Origin: Bradyrhizobium liaoningense
GTDB taxonomy: Bacteria; Pseudomonadota; Alphaproteobacteria; Rhizobiales; Xanthobacteraceae
Length of the DNA: 64,000 nucleotides
Assembly: GCF_018130955.1 (NCBI RefSeq)
Contig: NZ_JAFCJM010000011.1
Coordinates: forward strand, 62,001-126,000
Direction: 5' to 3'
Part shown: positions 8,655 to 16,771 of the stretch, one piece after another
How the letters are laid out: each line of letters begins with the position of its first letter
Position numbering within the stretch: the first letter of the stretch is position 1
Notes under the pieces: generated by a model
What the model was told of the DNA's origin: nothing
What the model saw: only the letters and a program-made list of their open reading frames with translations
Databases searched by the model: none
Program-made: the position numbers and the translations under genes

Positions 8655-9728
8655 ATGGCCGAGTCGCGCATCGCAGGAGAGGTTTTCGGACGGCTGCCGG
8701 ACGGCCGCGCCGTCCAGCGCGTGACCCTGCGCGGGCAGGGCGGGTTCGAAGCGCGTATCATCAATTTCGGCGCGGCGCTCCAGGCGCTGATCGTGCCTGA
8801 TGCGAAGGGCGGCTGCGAGGACGTGACGCTCGGCTATGACGAGCTTGCCGGCTATGTCACGGAGCGAAAGTTTTTCGGCGCGACCGTGGGCCGCTACGCC
8901 AACCGTATCGCAAATGCGCAGTTCGTCCTCGACGGCGCGACGGTACAGCTCGAGGCCAATAACGGACCGAATGCGCTGCATGGCGGACCGAACGGCTTTG
9001 ACCGGAAATTGTGGGACATTGCCGACATCGCCGACGGTGCGGAGCCCGCGGTTACGCTCAGCTATGTCAGCGAGCATGGCGAGGAGAACTATCCGGGCCG
9101 GCTGGCGGTGCGTCTCACCTACCGCGTCACCGGTCCGGCCGAATTGTCGATGGAGTTCGAGGCCCGAACCGATCGGCCGACGATCCTCAATTTGACCAAT
9201 CACAGCTTCTTCAACCTGGAAGGCGCGACCTCCGGCCTCGACACGCTCGATCACCGGCTGACGCTGACATCAGATCATTTCCTGGCGATCGATCCCACCG
9301 CCATTCCGTTGCCGGGGCCGCCGCATCCGGTGGCGGGCACGCCGTTCGACTTCCGCGTTGCGACGCCGGTCGGCGCGCGAATTCGCGAAAGCCACGAGCA
9401 GTTGCGCAACGGCAAGGGCTACGACCACAATTTCTGCTTCGCGCCCGACGGCATCGTGAAGCTCGCAGCGCGGCTGGAAGCGCCGCGCTCGGGGCGCGTG
9501 CTCGAACTGCTGACCGATCAGCCGGGCCTGCAGGTCTACTCCGGCAACTATCTCGACGGCTCGGTGCTCGGCAAGGGCGGCAAGCTCTACCGACAATCCG
9601 ACGCGATCTGCCTGGAGCCGCAGGTGTGGCCGAATTCGCCAAACCGGCCGGACTTTCCGAGCCCCATCCTGAGGCCCGACGGCGTCTATCGGCACCGCAC
9701 GGTCTATCGCTTTGGGGTGCAGACATGA
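8655..9728 (+). CDS. galM: aldose 1-epimerase (mutarotase)
   Basis: A 357-residue GalM-type mutarotase that interconverts alpha and beta sugar anomers. Key parts are GRYANRIANAQF (substrate arginine region, about 76-87), NGPNALHGGP, the catalytic histidine in NLTNHSFFNL (about 177-186), and the C-terminal glutamate in ICLEPQVWPNSPN. The length is normal. It lies 2 bp after the aldose dehydrogenase gene and overlaps the lactonase gene by 4 bp. That fits a role in presenting the anomer preferred by the dehydrogenase. No signal peptide is seen, so it acts in the cytoplasm. Confidence 0.93.
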   Translation: MAESRIAGEVFGRLPDGRAVQRVTLRGQGGFEARIINFGAALQALIVPDAKGGCEDVTLGYDELAGYVTERKFFGATVGRYANRIANAQFVLDGATVQLEANNGPNALHGGPNGFDRKLWDIADIADGAEPAVTLSYVSEHGEENYPGRLAVRLTYRVTGPAELSMEFEARTDRPTILNLTNHSFFNLEGATSGLDTLDHRLTLTSDHFLAIDPTAIPLPGPPHPVAGTPFDFRVATPVGARIRESHEQLRNGKGYDHNFCFAPDGIVKLAARLEAPRSGRVLELLTDQPGLQVYSGNYLDGSVLGKGGKLYRQSDAICLEPQVWPNSPNRPDFPSPILRPDGVYRHRTVYRFGVQT

Positions 9729-10606
9729 TCGAGCAGGTGCAGACCTCAGTCCTGTGCGATGAACATTGCCATCTCGGCGAGGGGCCGACTTACGATCCGG
9801 CGACGGATACGGCGTGGTGGTTCGATATTCGCGAGGCAAAGCTGTACGAGGCCCATCTCGGCAGTGGTGCGCTGAAGGCCCACAATCTCGGCCGCATGGC
9901 GAGCGCGCTTGGACGGATCGATGCCGAGCGCCAGTTGATCGTCGCGGAAGACGGTCTCTACATCCGCAGCGTCGCTGACGGCGCGATGACGCTCTACCGT
10001 CCGCTCGAAGCCGACAATCCCCGCACGCGCTCCAACGATTCCCGCGTTCATCCCTCCGGCACGTTCTGGATCGGCACGATGGGAAAGAAGGCGGAGCCCC
10101 TGGCAGGCGCGATCTACGCGCTGCATCGCGGGGAGATCTCAACGCTCTATCCCGGCGTCACCATTCCGAATTCGATCTGCTTCTCGCCAGACGGGGCAAC
10201 CGGCTACTTTGCCGACACCGGCCGCAACGAGCTCTTCAGTGTCGCGCTCGACCCCGCGACGGGATTGCCGCGCGGCGAGCCAAAACTGCTGGTGCGCCAT
10301 CGCGGCATCGGCGGTATCGACGGCTCCGTGGTCGATGCCGACGGCTTGATCTGGAATGCGCGCTGGGGCGGCGGCTGCGTCGACGTCTACAGCCCGCAAG
10401 GCGAACACCTGCGCTCGCTGCGCGTTCCCGCCTTGCAGTCGAGCTGTCCGGCCTTTGTCGGGGCCGACCTGTCTCGTCTGCTCGTCACCTCGGCCTGGCA
10501 GGATATGGATGAAGCGGCACGCGCCGCCGATCCGCAGGCCGGCTGCACATTTCTGTTGGAGGTTTCTGCGCGCGGTCGCGCGGAGCCCGACGTCAAGCTC
10601 GCATAG
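9725..10606 (+). CDS. SMP-30/gluconolactonase-family sugar lactonase
   Basis: A 293-residue six-bladed propeller hydrolase that would open the aldono-lactone made by the dehydrogenase upstream. It carries the metal-binding glutamate in HLGEGPTYD (about residue 19), then NDSRVHPSGTFWIGTM, PNSICFSPDG and the late IDGSVVDADGLIWNARWGG. These match the SMP-30/RGN pattern of E, N, N and D metal ligands. The ATG lies inside the epimerase stop (ATGA overlap). L-arabinolactonase is the most likely activity given the neighbours. Other lactones of the family are possible. Confidence 0.88.
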   Translation: MIEQVQTSVLCDEHCHLGEGPTYDPATDTAWWFDIREAKLYEAHLGSGALKAHNLGRMASALGRIDAERQLIVAEDGLYIRSVADGAMTLYRPLEADNPRTRSNDSRVHPSGTFWIGTMGKKAEPLAGAIYALHRGEISTLYPGVTIPNSICFSPDGATGYFADTGRNELFSVALDPATGLPRGEPKLLVRHRGIGGIDGSVVDADGLIWNARWGGGCVDVYSPQGEHLRSLRVPALQSSCPAFVGADLSRLLVTSAWQDMDEAARAADPQAGCTFLLEVSARGRAEPDVKLA

Positions 10607-10680
10607 GAGACCCAAGACAGAGCATCACACCGAGTTCTCACTGCAAACGAAGCGTTCGTAAACCCTAAAGGGAGTGAAAC
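10607..10680 (+). promoter_or_regulatory. chvE upstream region with small palindrome and ribosome binding site
   Basis: This 74-base gap between the lactonase gene and chvE contains ACGAA-GCG-TTCGT (10647-10659), a perfect 5-bp inverted repeat, and then AAAGGGAG 6 bases before the chvE ATG. The palindrome may be an operator or a processing hairpin. No clear -35/-10 pair is visible, so chvE may be transcribed from the upstream genes. Confidence 0.35.
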
Positions 10681-11754
10681 ATGACGAAACTGAAGACGAC
10701 TTTTCTCGCACTGGCATTCGCCGGCGCGGCCGCGCTCGCCTCATCCGGCGGCGCTTGCGCGCAGGACAAGGGCACGGTCGGCATTTCCATGCCGACGAAG
10801 TCGTCCGCACGCTGGATCGACGACGGCAACAACATGGTCAAGGTGCTGAAGGAGCGCGGCTACGCCACCGACCTGCAATATGCCGAGGACGATATCCCGA
10901 ACCAGCTCTCGCAGGTCGAGAACATGGTGACCAAGGGCGCCAAGGTGCTGGTGATCGCCGCCATCGACGGCACCACGCTGTCCGACGTGCTCAAGCAGGC
11001 CAAGGCCAAGGGCGTCACCGTGATCGCCTATGACCGCCTGATCCGCGGCACGCCGAATGTCGACTACTACGCGACCTTCGACAACTTCCAGGTCGGCGTG
11101 CTCCAGGCGGATTCGCTCGTGCAGGGGCTCGGCCTGAAGGATGGCAAGGGTCCGTTCAACATCGAGCTGTTCGGCGGCTCGCCCGACGACAACAACGCCT
11201 ACTTCTTCTACAACGGCGCCATGAGCGTGCTGAAGCCCTACATCGACAGCGGCAAGCTCGTCGTTGCTTCCGGCCAGATGGGCATGGACAAGGTCGCGAC
11301 GCTCCGCTGGGACGGCGCCACCGCGCAGGCCCGCATGGACAACCTGCTCAGCGCCTACTACGGCAACAAGAAGGTCAACGCCGTGCTGTCGCCCTATGAC
11401 GGCCTCTCGATCGGCATCATCTCGTCGCTCAAGGGCGTCGGCTACGGCAGCGCCGGTCAGCCCATGCCTGTGATCAGCGGCCAGGATGCGGAAGTGCCCT
11501 CGATCAAGGCGATGCTGCGCGGCGACCAGTATTCGACCATCTTCAAGGACACCCGCGACCTCGCCAAGGTGACCGCTGACATGGTCGATGCGGCGCTGGC
11601 CGGCAAGCAGGTCACCGTCAACGACACCAAGACCTACGAGAACGGCGTCAAGACCGTTCCGTCCTTCCTGCTCAAGCCCGTCGTGGTCTACAAGGACAAT
11701 TGGGAGAAGGTTTTGGTTGACAGCGGCTACTACAAGAAGGCGCAATTCCAGTAA
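10681..11754 (+). CDS. chvE: ChvE-type multiple-monosaccharide-binding periplasmic protein
   Basis: A 357-residue exported sugar-binding protein with a signal peptide (about 1-27, cleavage near ACA-QD). The mature part is nearly identical in its opening and core to Agrobacterium Chv[61 protein letters not shown] and [20 protein letters not shown]. It delivers arabinose, galactose, glucose, xylose and related sugars to GguA/GguB. In Agrobacterium it also signals sugar presence to VirA; no such partner is visible here. It precedes gguA, separated by a palindromic repeat that may help keep chvE mRNA abundant. Confidence 0.95.
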   Translation: MTKLKTTFLALAFAGAAALASSGGACAQDKGTVGISMPTKSSARWIDDGNNMVKVLKERGYATDLQYAEDDIPNQLSQVENMVTKGAKVLVIAAIDGTTLSDVLKQAKAKGVTVIAYDRLIRGTPNVDYYATFDNFQVGVLQADSLVQGLGLKDGKGPFNIELFGGSPDDNNAYFFYNGAMSVLKPYIDSGKLVVASGQMGMDKVATLRWDGATAQARMDNLLSAYYGNKKVNAVLSPYDGLSIGIISSLKGVGYGSAGQPMPVISGQDAEVPSIKAMLRGDQYSTIFKDTRDLAKVTADMVDAALAGKQVTVNDTKTYENGVKTVPSFLLKPVVVYKDNWEKVLVDSGYYKKAQFQ

Positions 11755-11772
11755 GACTCTCTCTTCTCCTCT

Positions 11773-11940
11773 CCCCGTTCTTGCGGGGGGGCTTCTTCTC
11801 CCTCTCCCCGCTTGCGGGGAGAGGGTTGGGGTGAGGGGGAGTCTCCGCACGGACGGTGACAGTCGGACGCGCAGACTCCCCCTCACCCCAAATCCGCGCT
11901 ACGCGCGCATTTGGGCCTCTCCCCGCAAGCGGGGAGAGGC
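11773..11940. repeat. dispersed palindromic repeat between chvE and gguA
   Basis: The segment contains two short palindromes of the form CTCTCCCCGC-TT/AA-GCGGGGAGAG (about 11803-11825 and 11917-11939). They flank a longer stem whose arms GGGGTGAGGGGGAGTCT (11828-11844) and its complement (11873-11889) are perfect. Related copies lie at about 23203-23340 and 42838-43012. Such elements are common in intergenic DNA of this bacterial group. Transcribed here, it would form a large hairpin that could protect the chvE message or attenuate gguAB. Confidence 0.8.
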
Positions 11941-11959
11941 GAAGTAAGGACACACGACG

Positions 11960-13537
11960 ATGACCGCAATGCTGGAGATGCGCGGCGTCAGCAAGAGCTT
12001 TGCAGGTGTGCAGGCCTTGCGCGACGTCAATTTCTCCGTTCAGGCCGGCCAGATCCACGCCCTGGTGGGCGAGAACGGCGCCGGAAAATCCACCCTGATG
12101 AAGGTGTTGAGCGGGGTCTATCCGCACGGCAGCTACGAGGGCACCATCGTCTTTGAGGGCGAGGAGCGGCACTTCCGCGACATCAACGATTCCGAAGCGC
12201 TCGGCATCATCATCATCCACCAGGAGCTGGCGCTGATCCCGCTGATGTCGATCGCGGAGAATATCTTTCTCTCGCATCCGCCGTCGCAGCTCGGTGTCAT
12301 CGACCGTGACGAGGTCTACCGGCGCACGCGGGAACTTCTGGCCCAGGTAGGTCTGAAGGAGTCGCCGGACACGCTGATCACCGACCTTGGCGTCGGCAAG
12401 CAGCAACTGGTCGAGATTGCGAAGGCGCTGTCCAAGCGGGTGCGGATGCTGATCCTGGACGAGCCCACCGCCAGCCTGAACGAAGCCGACAGCGCGGCGC
12501 TGCTCGAGCGCCTGATGGCATTCCGGGAGCAGGGTATCGGCTCGATCCTGATCTCGCACAAGCTCAACGAGGTCGCCCGCGTCGCCGATCACATCACCGT
12601 GCTGCGCGACGGCCGCACCGTTGACGGTATCGATTGCCGGTCCGAGCCCGTGCAGGAAGACCGCATCATCCGCAGCATGGTCAACCGCGATCTCGCCCAT
12701 CGCTTTCCGGAGCGCAGCGCCAAGGTCGGCGAGCCGGTCCTCGCGGTCGAGAACTGGTCGGTCTATCACCCGATCCACCCGGAGCGGCAGGTCATCAAGA
12801 ATGTCAGCTTCAATGTGCGACGCGGCGAAGTGGTCGGCATTGCCGGGCTGATGGGCGCCGGCCGCACCGAATTCGCCATGAGCCTGTTCGGGCGGTCCTG
12901 GGGATACAACATCAGCGGCCGGATCAGGCTGGAAGGACATGAGGTCCACCTGCCCAACGTCGCCGCGGCGATCGATGCCGGCCTTGCCTATGTCACCGAG
13001 GACCGCAAGCAGCTCGGGCTGATCCTGGCCGACGATGTCCGCAAGAATATCACGCTGTCGAGCCTCGACCAGGTTGCCCCGCGCATGGTGATCGACGACA
13101 TCGCCGAGCTGAAGGTGGCAAGCGATTACCGGAACCGGATGCGGATCCGCTGCTCCGACGTCTATCAGGAGACCGGCCAGCTCTCCGGCGGCAATCAGCA
13201 GAAGGTCGTGCTGTCGAAATGGCTGATGACCGATCCAAAGGTCCTGATCCTGGACGAGCCGACGAGGGGTATCGACGTCGGTGCGAAATACGAGATTTAC
13301 TGTATCATCAATGAACTGGCCGAAGCCGGCCGGGGCGTCGTGGTGATTTCGTCGGAGATGCCGGAGCTGCTCGGCATCTGCGACCGCATCTGCGTAATGA
13401 ACGACGGCGCCTTTGTCGGCGAGTTTAGGGGTAGCGAGGCGACGCAGGAAAAGATCATGCGCGCCATCATGCGTAACGACAGAAAATTTGCGAACGGCGT
13501 GCCTGAGGCCGCGGAGATGGGAGGATCGCAGCCATGA
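11960..13537 (+). CDS. gguA: GguA/MmsA-type sugar ABC transporter ATP-binding protein
   Basis: A 525-residue tandem ATPase that powers ChvE-dependent monosaccharide uptake. The first nucleotide-binding domain has Walker A GENGAGKS (about 39-46), IIHQELALIP and Walker B LILDEPT. The second has a degenerate Walker A region GLMGAGRTE (normal in this CUT2 family), the signature LSGGNQQK and Walker B LILDEPTRGIDVG. The start is preceded by AAGGA. It overlaps the permease gene by 4 bp. It corresponds to Agrobacterium gguA in the order chvE-gguA-gguB. Confidence 0.94.
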   Translation: MTAMLEMRGVSKSFAGVQALRDVNFSVQAGQIHALVGENGAGKSTLMKVLSGVYPHGSYEGTIVFEGEERHFRDINDSEALGIIIIHQELALIPLMSIAENIFLSHPPSQLGVIDRDEVYRRTRELLAQVGLKESPDTLITDLGVGKQQLVEIAKALSKRVRMLILDEPTASLNEADSAALLERLMAFREQGIGSILISHKLNEVARVADHITVLRDGRTVDGIDCRSEPVQEDRIIRSMVNRDLAHRFPERSAKVGEPVLAVENWSVYHPIHPERQVIKNVSFNVRRGEVVGIAGLMGAGRTEFAMSLFGRSWGYNISGRIRLEGHEVHLPNVAAAIDAGLAYVTEDRKQLGLILADDVRKNITLSSLDQVAPRMVIDDIAELKVASDYRNRMRIRCSDVYQETGQLSGGNQQKVVLSKWLMTDPKVLILDEPTRGIDVGAKYEIYCIINELAEAGRGVVVISSEMPELLGICDRICVMNDGAFVGEFRGSEATQEKIMRAIMRNDRKFANGVPEAAEMGGSQP

Positions 13538-14724
13538 CCGACAAGACGGTTTCGCTGCCCGAGGAGCGGCAGCACGGTAGCTTCATCAAGAACAATTTGC
13601 GCAATTACGGCATGCTGCTGTCGCTGATCGCGATCATGCTGTTCTTCCAGATCGTCACCGGCGGCACGCTGCTGCAGCCGCTCAACCTGACGAACCTGGT
13701 GTTGCAGAACAGCTACATCGTCATCATGGCGCTCGGCATGCTGCTGGTGATCGTCACCGGCCATATCGACCTGTCGGTCGGCTCGGTCGCCGGCTTTGTC
13801 GGCGCGGTCGCGGCGCTTCTGATGGTGACGTACAAGGTCGACTACACGGTCGCATTCCTTGCCTGCCTCGTGCTCGGCGCAGCCATCGGCGCGGCACAGG
13901 GCTATTGGGTGGCCTATTTCGGTATCCCCTCGTTCATCGTGACGCTGGCCGGCATGCTCGTGTTCAAGGGACTTGCGCTGGCGGTGCTGCAGGGACAGTC
14001 GCTCGGGCCGTTCCCGGCGACCTTCCAGAAATTGTCATCGGGCTTCATTCCGGAGCTGCTGCCTGAGGCCGGTACGCTGCATCCGACTTCCATGGTGATC
14101 GGCGTGGTGTTGGCGCTGGGGATGGTCTATGCCAGCGCCAAGAGCCGCTCGCGCGAGCTGGCGCACGGCATCGAGGCCGAGCCTTATGCGTTCTTCTTAG
14201 GGAAGAGCGTGCTGCTCGCCTGCGTCGTGCTCTATTTCACCTATCTGATCGCCTCGCATCGCGGCCTGCCGAACGTGCTCGTCATCATGACGGCGCTGAT
14301 CGCGCTCTATGGCTTCGTCACGCGGCGCACCGTGGTCGGGCGGCAGATCTATGCGGTCGGCGGCAACGCAAAAGCGGCAAAACTCTCCGGCATCAAGACG
14401 GAGCGACTGACCTTCCTGACGTTCGTCAACATGGGCGTGCTGGCGGCCCTTGCCGGCCTCGTCTTCGCTGCGCGCCTCAACACCGCGACGCCGAAGGCGG
14501 GCCTCGGCTTCGAGCTTGACGTCATCGCCGCCTGCTTCATCGGCGGCGCCTCGGCCTATGGCGGTGTCGGGCGCGTCGGCGGCGCCGTGGTCGGCGCCAT
14601 GATCATGGGTGTGATGAACAACGGCATGTCGATCCTCGGCATCGGCATCGACTACCAGCAGGTGATCAAGGGGCTGGTGCTGCTGGGTGCCGTCTGCATC
14701 GACGTGTATAACCAGAGAAGGTGA
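13534..14724 (+). CDS. gguB: GguB-type sugar ABC transporter permease
   Basis: A 396-residue inner-membrane permease of the CUT2 sugar transporter class. About ten hydrophobic segments are visible. The conserved CUT2 loop appears as MALGMLLVIVTGHIDLSVGSV (about 67-87, with the family GHIDLSVG motif), and the C-terminal block has FIGGASAYGGVGRVGGAVVG. It overlaps gguA by ATGA and ends the chvE-gguA-gguB transport unit. No terminator hairpin is obvious behind it; the first repeat element begins 10 bases after the stop. Confidence 0.94.
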   Translation: MTDKTVSLPEERQHGSFIKNNLRNYGMLLSLIAIMLFFQIVTGGTLLQPLNLTNLVLQNSYIVIMALGMLLVIVTGHIDLSVGSVAGFVGAVAALLMVTYKVDYTVAFLACLVLGAAIGAAQGYWVAYFGIPSFIVTLAGMLVFKGLALAVLQGQSLGPFPATFQKLSSGFIPELLPEAGTLHPTSMVIGVVLALGMVYASAKSRSRELAHGIEAEPYAFFLGKSVLLACVVLYFTYLIASHRGLPNVLVIMTALIALYGFVTRRTVVGRQIYAVGGNAKAAKLSGIKTERLTFLTFVNMGVLAALAGLVFAARLNTATPKAGLGFELDVIAACFIGGASAYGGVGRVGGAVVGAMIMGVMNNGMSILGIGIDYQQVIKGLVLLGAVCIDVYNQRR

Positions 14725-14734
14725 CCTCGCTGCC

Positions 14735-14859
14735 GTAGGGTGGGCAAAGGCGCGTTAGCGCCGTGCCCACCATCTATCCTCAACGTCGCACAGACCGGTG
14801 GGCACGCTTCCGCCTTCGCTCTTCGAGCTACGGCGGACAAGTCGCTTTGCCCACCCTAC
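14735..14859. repeat. 125-bp palindromic repeat element with perfect 15-bp terminal inverted repeats
   Basis: GTAGGGTGGGCAAAG (14735-14749) and its exact complement CTTTGCCCACCCTAC (14845-14859) bound the element. Inside are further GTGGGC/GCCCAC pairs (about 14770 and 14800), so the whole segment folds on itself. There is no coding capacity. I recognise this as a frequent intergenic repeat of Bradyrhizobium; by structure it could be a MITE. No clear target-site duplication is visible. Confidence 0.8.
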
Positions 14860-14875
14860 GCTCCGTTGCCATTCG

Positions 14876-15031
14876 CTACTGCGTCGTGAACAGCACCACC
14901 GCAATCGCGACGGAGAGGGTGACTGCGGAAACGGTCGCCGTCGTCGACAGCACGCCCATCCGCCTGAGCGCCGCGGCGAACAGGATGATGATGGGGGTCG
15001 CGGTCATCAGGCCGATTTGCGCATCGCTCAT
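14876..15031 (-). CDS. small hypothetical membrane protein (51 residues)
   Basis: A short frame (MSDAQIGLMTATPIIILFAA...) with two hydrophobic stretches, about 6-22 and 30-48, separated by a basic turn RRMG. That is a credible two-helix membrane hairpin. The upstream AGG at 9 bases is a weak ribosome binding site. It lies alone, convergent to gguB and divergent from norE, in a repeat-rich gap. I do not recognise the family, and it may not be expressed. Membrane-like composition in high-GC DNA can arise by chance, so the call is tentative. Confidence 0.45.
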   Translation of the reverse strand: MSDAQIGLMTATPIIILFAAALRRMGVLSTTATVSAVTLSVAIAVVLFTTQ

Positions 15032-15171
15032 GGTCTTTGCCTGTCGTCGGTCTAGGAACTCCGACCGTTCTTATCGCGGCCGCCCATCGCCGGGATTGCG
15101 ACGGCGCAAACAACCAGCCGCGAAAAGCGCGATGAATTCAGGTTGAATCATCGCGCTTTAGCTCCTTGTTT

Positions 15172-15247
15172 GAGCATGATCTCCGCGCAAGCGCGTTCCG
15201 CGCTTGTCGCGAGGGAAAACCGCTGCGCACTTTTCCGGATCATGCTC
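15172..15247. repeat. 76-bp inverted-repeat element upstream of norE
   Basis: The ends GAGCATGATC (15172-15181) and GATCATGCTC (15238-15247) are perfect inverted repeats. The inside contains CGCGCAAGCGCG and a segment AAAACCGCTGCGCACTTTTCC. I recognise this as a very common intergenic repeat in Bradyrhizobium/Rhodopseudomonas genomes. It ends 16 bases before the Fnr/NnrR-type palindrome of the nor promoter, so it may mark the upstream limit of the nor regulatory region. Confidence 0.8.
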
Positions 15248-15262
15248 TATCGTTTGATTGCT

Positions 15263-15280
15263 GTTTGTCCGGCGACAAAC
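15263..15280. promoter_or_regulatory. Crp/Fnr-family (NnrR/FixK-type) operator upstream of norE
   Basis: GTTTGTC-CGGC-GACAAAC is a perfect palindrome with 7-bp arms. It contains TTG-N8-CAA (15265-15278), the spacing of Fnr-superfamily sites. It is centred about 64 bases before the norE ATG. NO-responsive NnrR and low-oxygen FixK-type regulators are known to control nor genes in rhizobia. The half-site TTGTC rather than TTGAT is more like NnrR than Fnr, which is an inference. Confidence 0.75.
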
Positions 15281-15335
15281 TCGGATCCGAGCCGCCAGGA
15301 TATGCCTCGCGCCGAGGTCCAGACCGGAAGCGCTG

Positions 15336-15911
15336 ATGTCGGCAGCCGATTGCGAGCAACGAGAAACCGGCTGGGGCATTTTGGAAGACCTGCCCGGCGA
15401 CCCCATGATGTGGGTGCTCATCTTCAGTGAGCTCGCCGTCTTCGGTCTCTGTCTCGGCGCCTTCTCCGTCGCCCGCGCGATTCATCCCGTGATGTTTGCG
15501 TCGGGGCAGGCGGCGCTTGATTCCCATCTTGCGGGCATCAACACCGTCGTGCTGGTGACCAGCGGCTGGCTTGCTGCCCGCGGCACGCGCGCCGCGCGGG
15601 CCGGCGAACGGGCGGCATCGCGCCGCTGGCTCTGCGGCGCCATGGCGCTGGGCGCCGCGTTCGTGGCGGTCAAGCTGTTCGAATATGCCGGAGAGATCGG
15701 CCAGGGAATTGGGCTCGAGACCAGCCCGTTCTTCACCCTGTACTTCCTGTTGACCGGCTTTCACCTCCTGCATGTCTGCCTCGGCATCATCATCCTGGCC
15801 GTGGTCATCAGGCGTGCCGAAGCAGTCGGCGTCGAAACGGGAACCGCGTTCTGGCACATGGTCGATCTGGTCTGGATCGTCATGTTTCCGATTCTGTACC
15901 TGGTGCGATGA
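15336..15911 (+). CDS. norE: NorE, cytochrome c oxidase subunit III-like protein of the NO reductase operon
   Basis: A 191-residue inner-membrane protein of the heme-copper oxidase subunit III family. Five hydrophobic segments are visible, beginning with MMWVLIFSELAVFGLCLGAF (about 24-43) and ending with GTAFWHMVDLVWIVMFPILYLVR, the subunit III signature. NorE is not part of the purified NO reductase but improves its activity or assembly. The ATG at 15336 is chosen because GGAAG lies 5 bases upstream and the product then begins at the usual point. The stop overlaps norF by ATGA. Confidence 0.93.
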   Translation: MSAADCEQRETGWGILEDLPGDPMMWVLIFSELAVFGLCLGAFSVARAIHPVMFASGQAALDSHLAGINTVVLVTSGWLAARGTRAARAGERAASRRWLCGAMALGAAFVAVKLFEYAGEIGQGIGLETSPFFTLYFLLTGFHLLHVCLGIIILAVVIRRAEAVGVETGTAFWHMVDLVWIVMFPILYLVR

Positions 15912-16168
15912 TGGCCCGTCTCGATGCGACCTGGCTGCTGCTGATCGGGCTTGCGATCGCAACTGTCGTTGTTCCCTCGCTTCTGCCGCGCGCACTGCTC
16001 GCCAACGCCGTGCTGCTGGCCTTTGCCGCTGTCAAGGGCCGCCGCATAGTCCTCGACTATCTCGATCTGCGTGCGGCACCTGCGGTGTGGCGCGGTTTGG
16101 TGAGCACGTGGGTGCTCGTCGTCGTGCTGTTCGCCTGGCTCGCCTCGGCCGTGATCGCCCTGATCTGA
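15908..16168 (+). CDS. norF: NorF, small membrane protein of the NO reductase operon
   Basis: An 86-residue protein with three hydrophobic helices (about 8-26, 30-42 and 61-84), separated by a conserved-looking KGRRIVLDYLDLRAAPAVWRG loop (about 43-63). Length, position between norE and norC and this loop match NorF. Its biochemical role is unresolved; in Paracoccus, norEF affect NO reductase activity. It is coupled to norE by a 4-bp overlap and followed by 115 bases before norC, where a separate ribosome binding site is found. Confidence 0.9.
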   Translation: MMARLDATWLLLIGLAIATVVVPSLLPRALLANAVLLAFAAVKGRRIVLDYLDLRAAPAVWRGLVSTWVLVVVLFAWLASAVIALI

Positions 16169-16283
16169 TCGACGCCTGACCATCGTCGCGTTGATTGCGC
16201 GCGCACAAATAGCCGCCTGGCGAAGCACGGTAGGAACGGCCCGAGCGCACTTCGCGACCAGCATCACACGGAAAGGATTGGCA

Positions 16284-16736
16284 ATGGCTGAACGCCTGAC
16301 CAAGTCGGCGGCTCGAAACGTCTTCTACGGCGGATCGGCCTTTTTCTTCGCCATCTTCATCGGGCTGACGGCGCACAGCCATTACTACATGACGACGAGC
16401 TCGACGGACACGACCACGCTGACCTCGTCCGTCGCGCGAGGCAAGCATGTGTGGGAGAAGAACTCATGCATCAACTGCCACACCTTGCTGGGCGAGGGCG
16501 CCTATTTCGCGCCCGAAGTCGGCAACGTCTGGGATCGCTGGGGCGGTAACGAGGATCCCGCAGGGGCCCGCGAGACGCTGAAGGCCTGGATGCAGGCGCA
16601 GCCATCCGGCGCGCCCGGCCGGCGGCAGATGCCGCAGTTCAATCTCAACGACCAGGAACTCAACGATCTCGCCGATTTCCTGCAATGGGTGAACACCATC
16701 AAGCGTCAGGAATGGCCGCCGAACAAGGCCGGCTGA
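16284..16736 (+). CDS. norC: NorC, cytochrome c subunit of nitric oxide reductase
   Basis: A 150-residue membrane-anchored monoheme cytochrome c that passes electrons to NorB. It has one N-terminal helix (about 13-34), then the heme motif CINCH (about 61-65) in NSCINCHTLLGEGAYFAPEVGN, and the axial methionine in RQMPQFNL. The ATG at 16284 is preceded by AAAGGA. A longer frame upstream adds residues without membrane or signal character. It is 35 bp before norB. Confidence 0.96.
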   Translation: MAERLTKSAARNVFYGGSAFFFAIFIGLTAHSHYYMTTSSTDTTTLTSSVARGKHVWEKNSCINCHTLLGEGAYFAPEVGNVWDRWGGNEDPAGARETLKAWMQAQPSGAPGRRQMPQFNLNDQELNDLADFLQWVNTIKRQEWPPNKAG

Positions 16737-16771
16737 GCGCAGCACAATCCCTCAAGACAGAGAGCCTCTCG

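Noticed and set aside
11773..11940. A CRISPR-like array from the recurring CTCTCCCC/GGGGAGAG blocks
   Set aside because: The blocks are inverted, unevenly spaced and few, and the same structure recurs at other intergenic sites, so it is a dispersed palindromic repeat.
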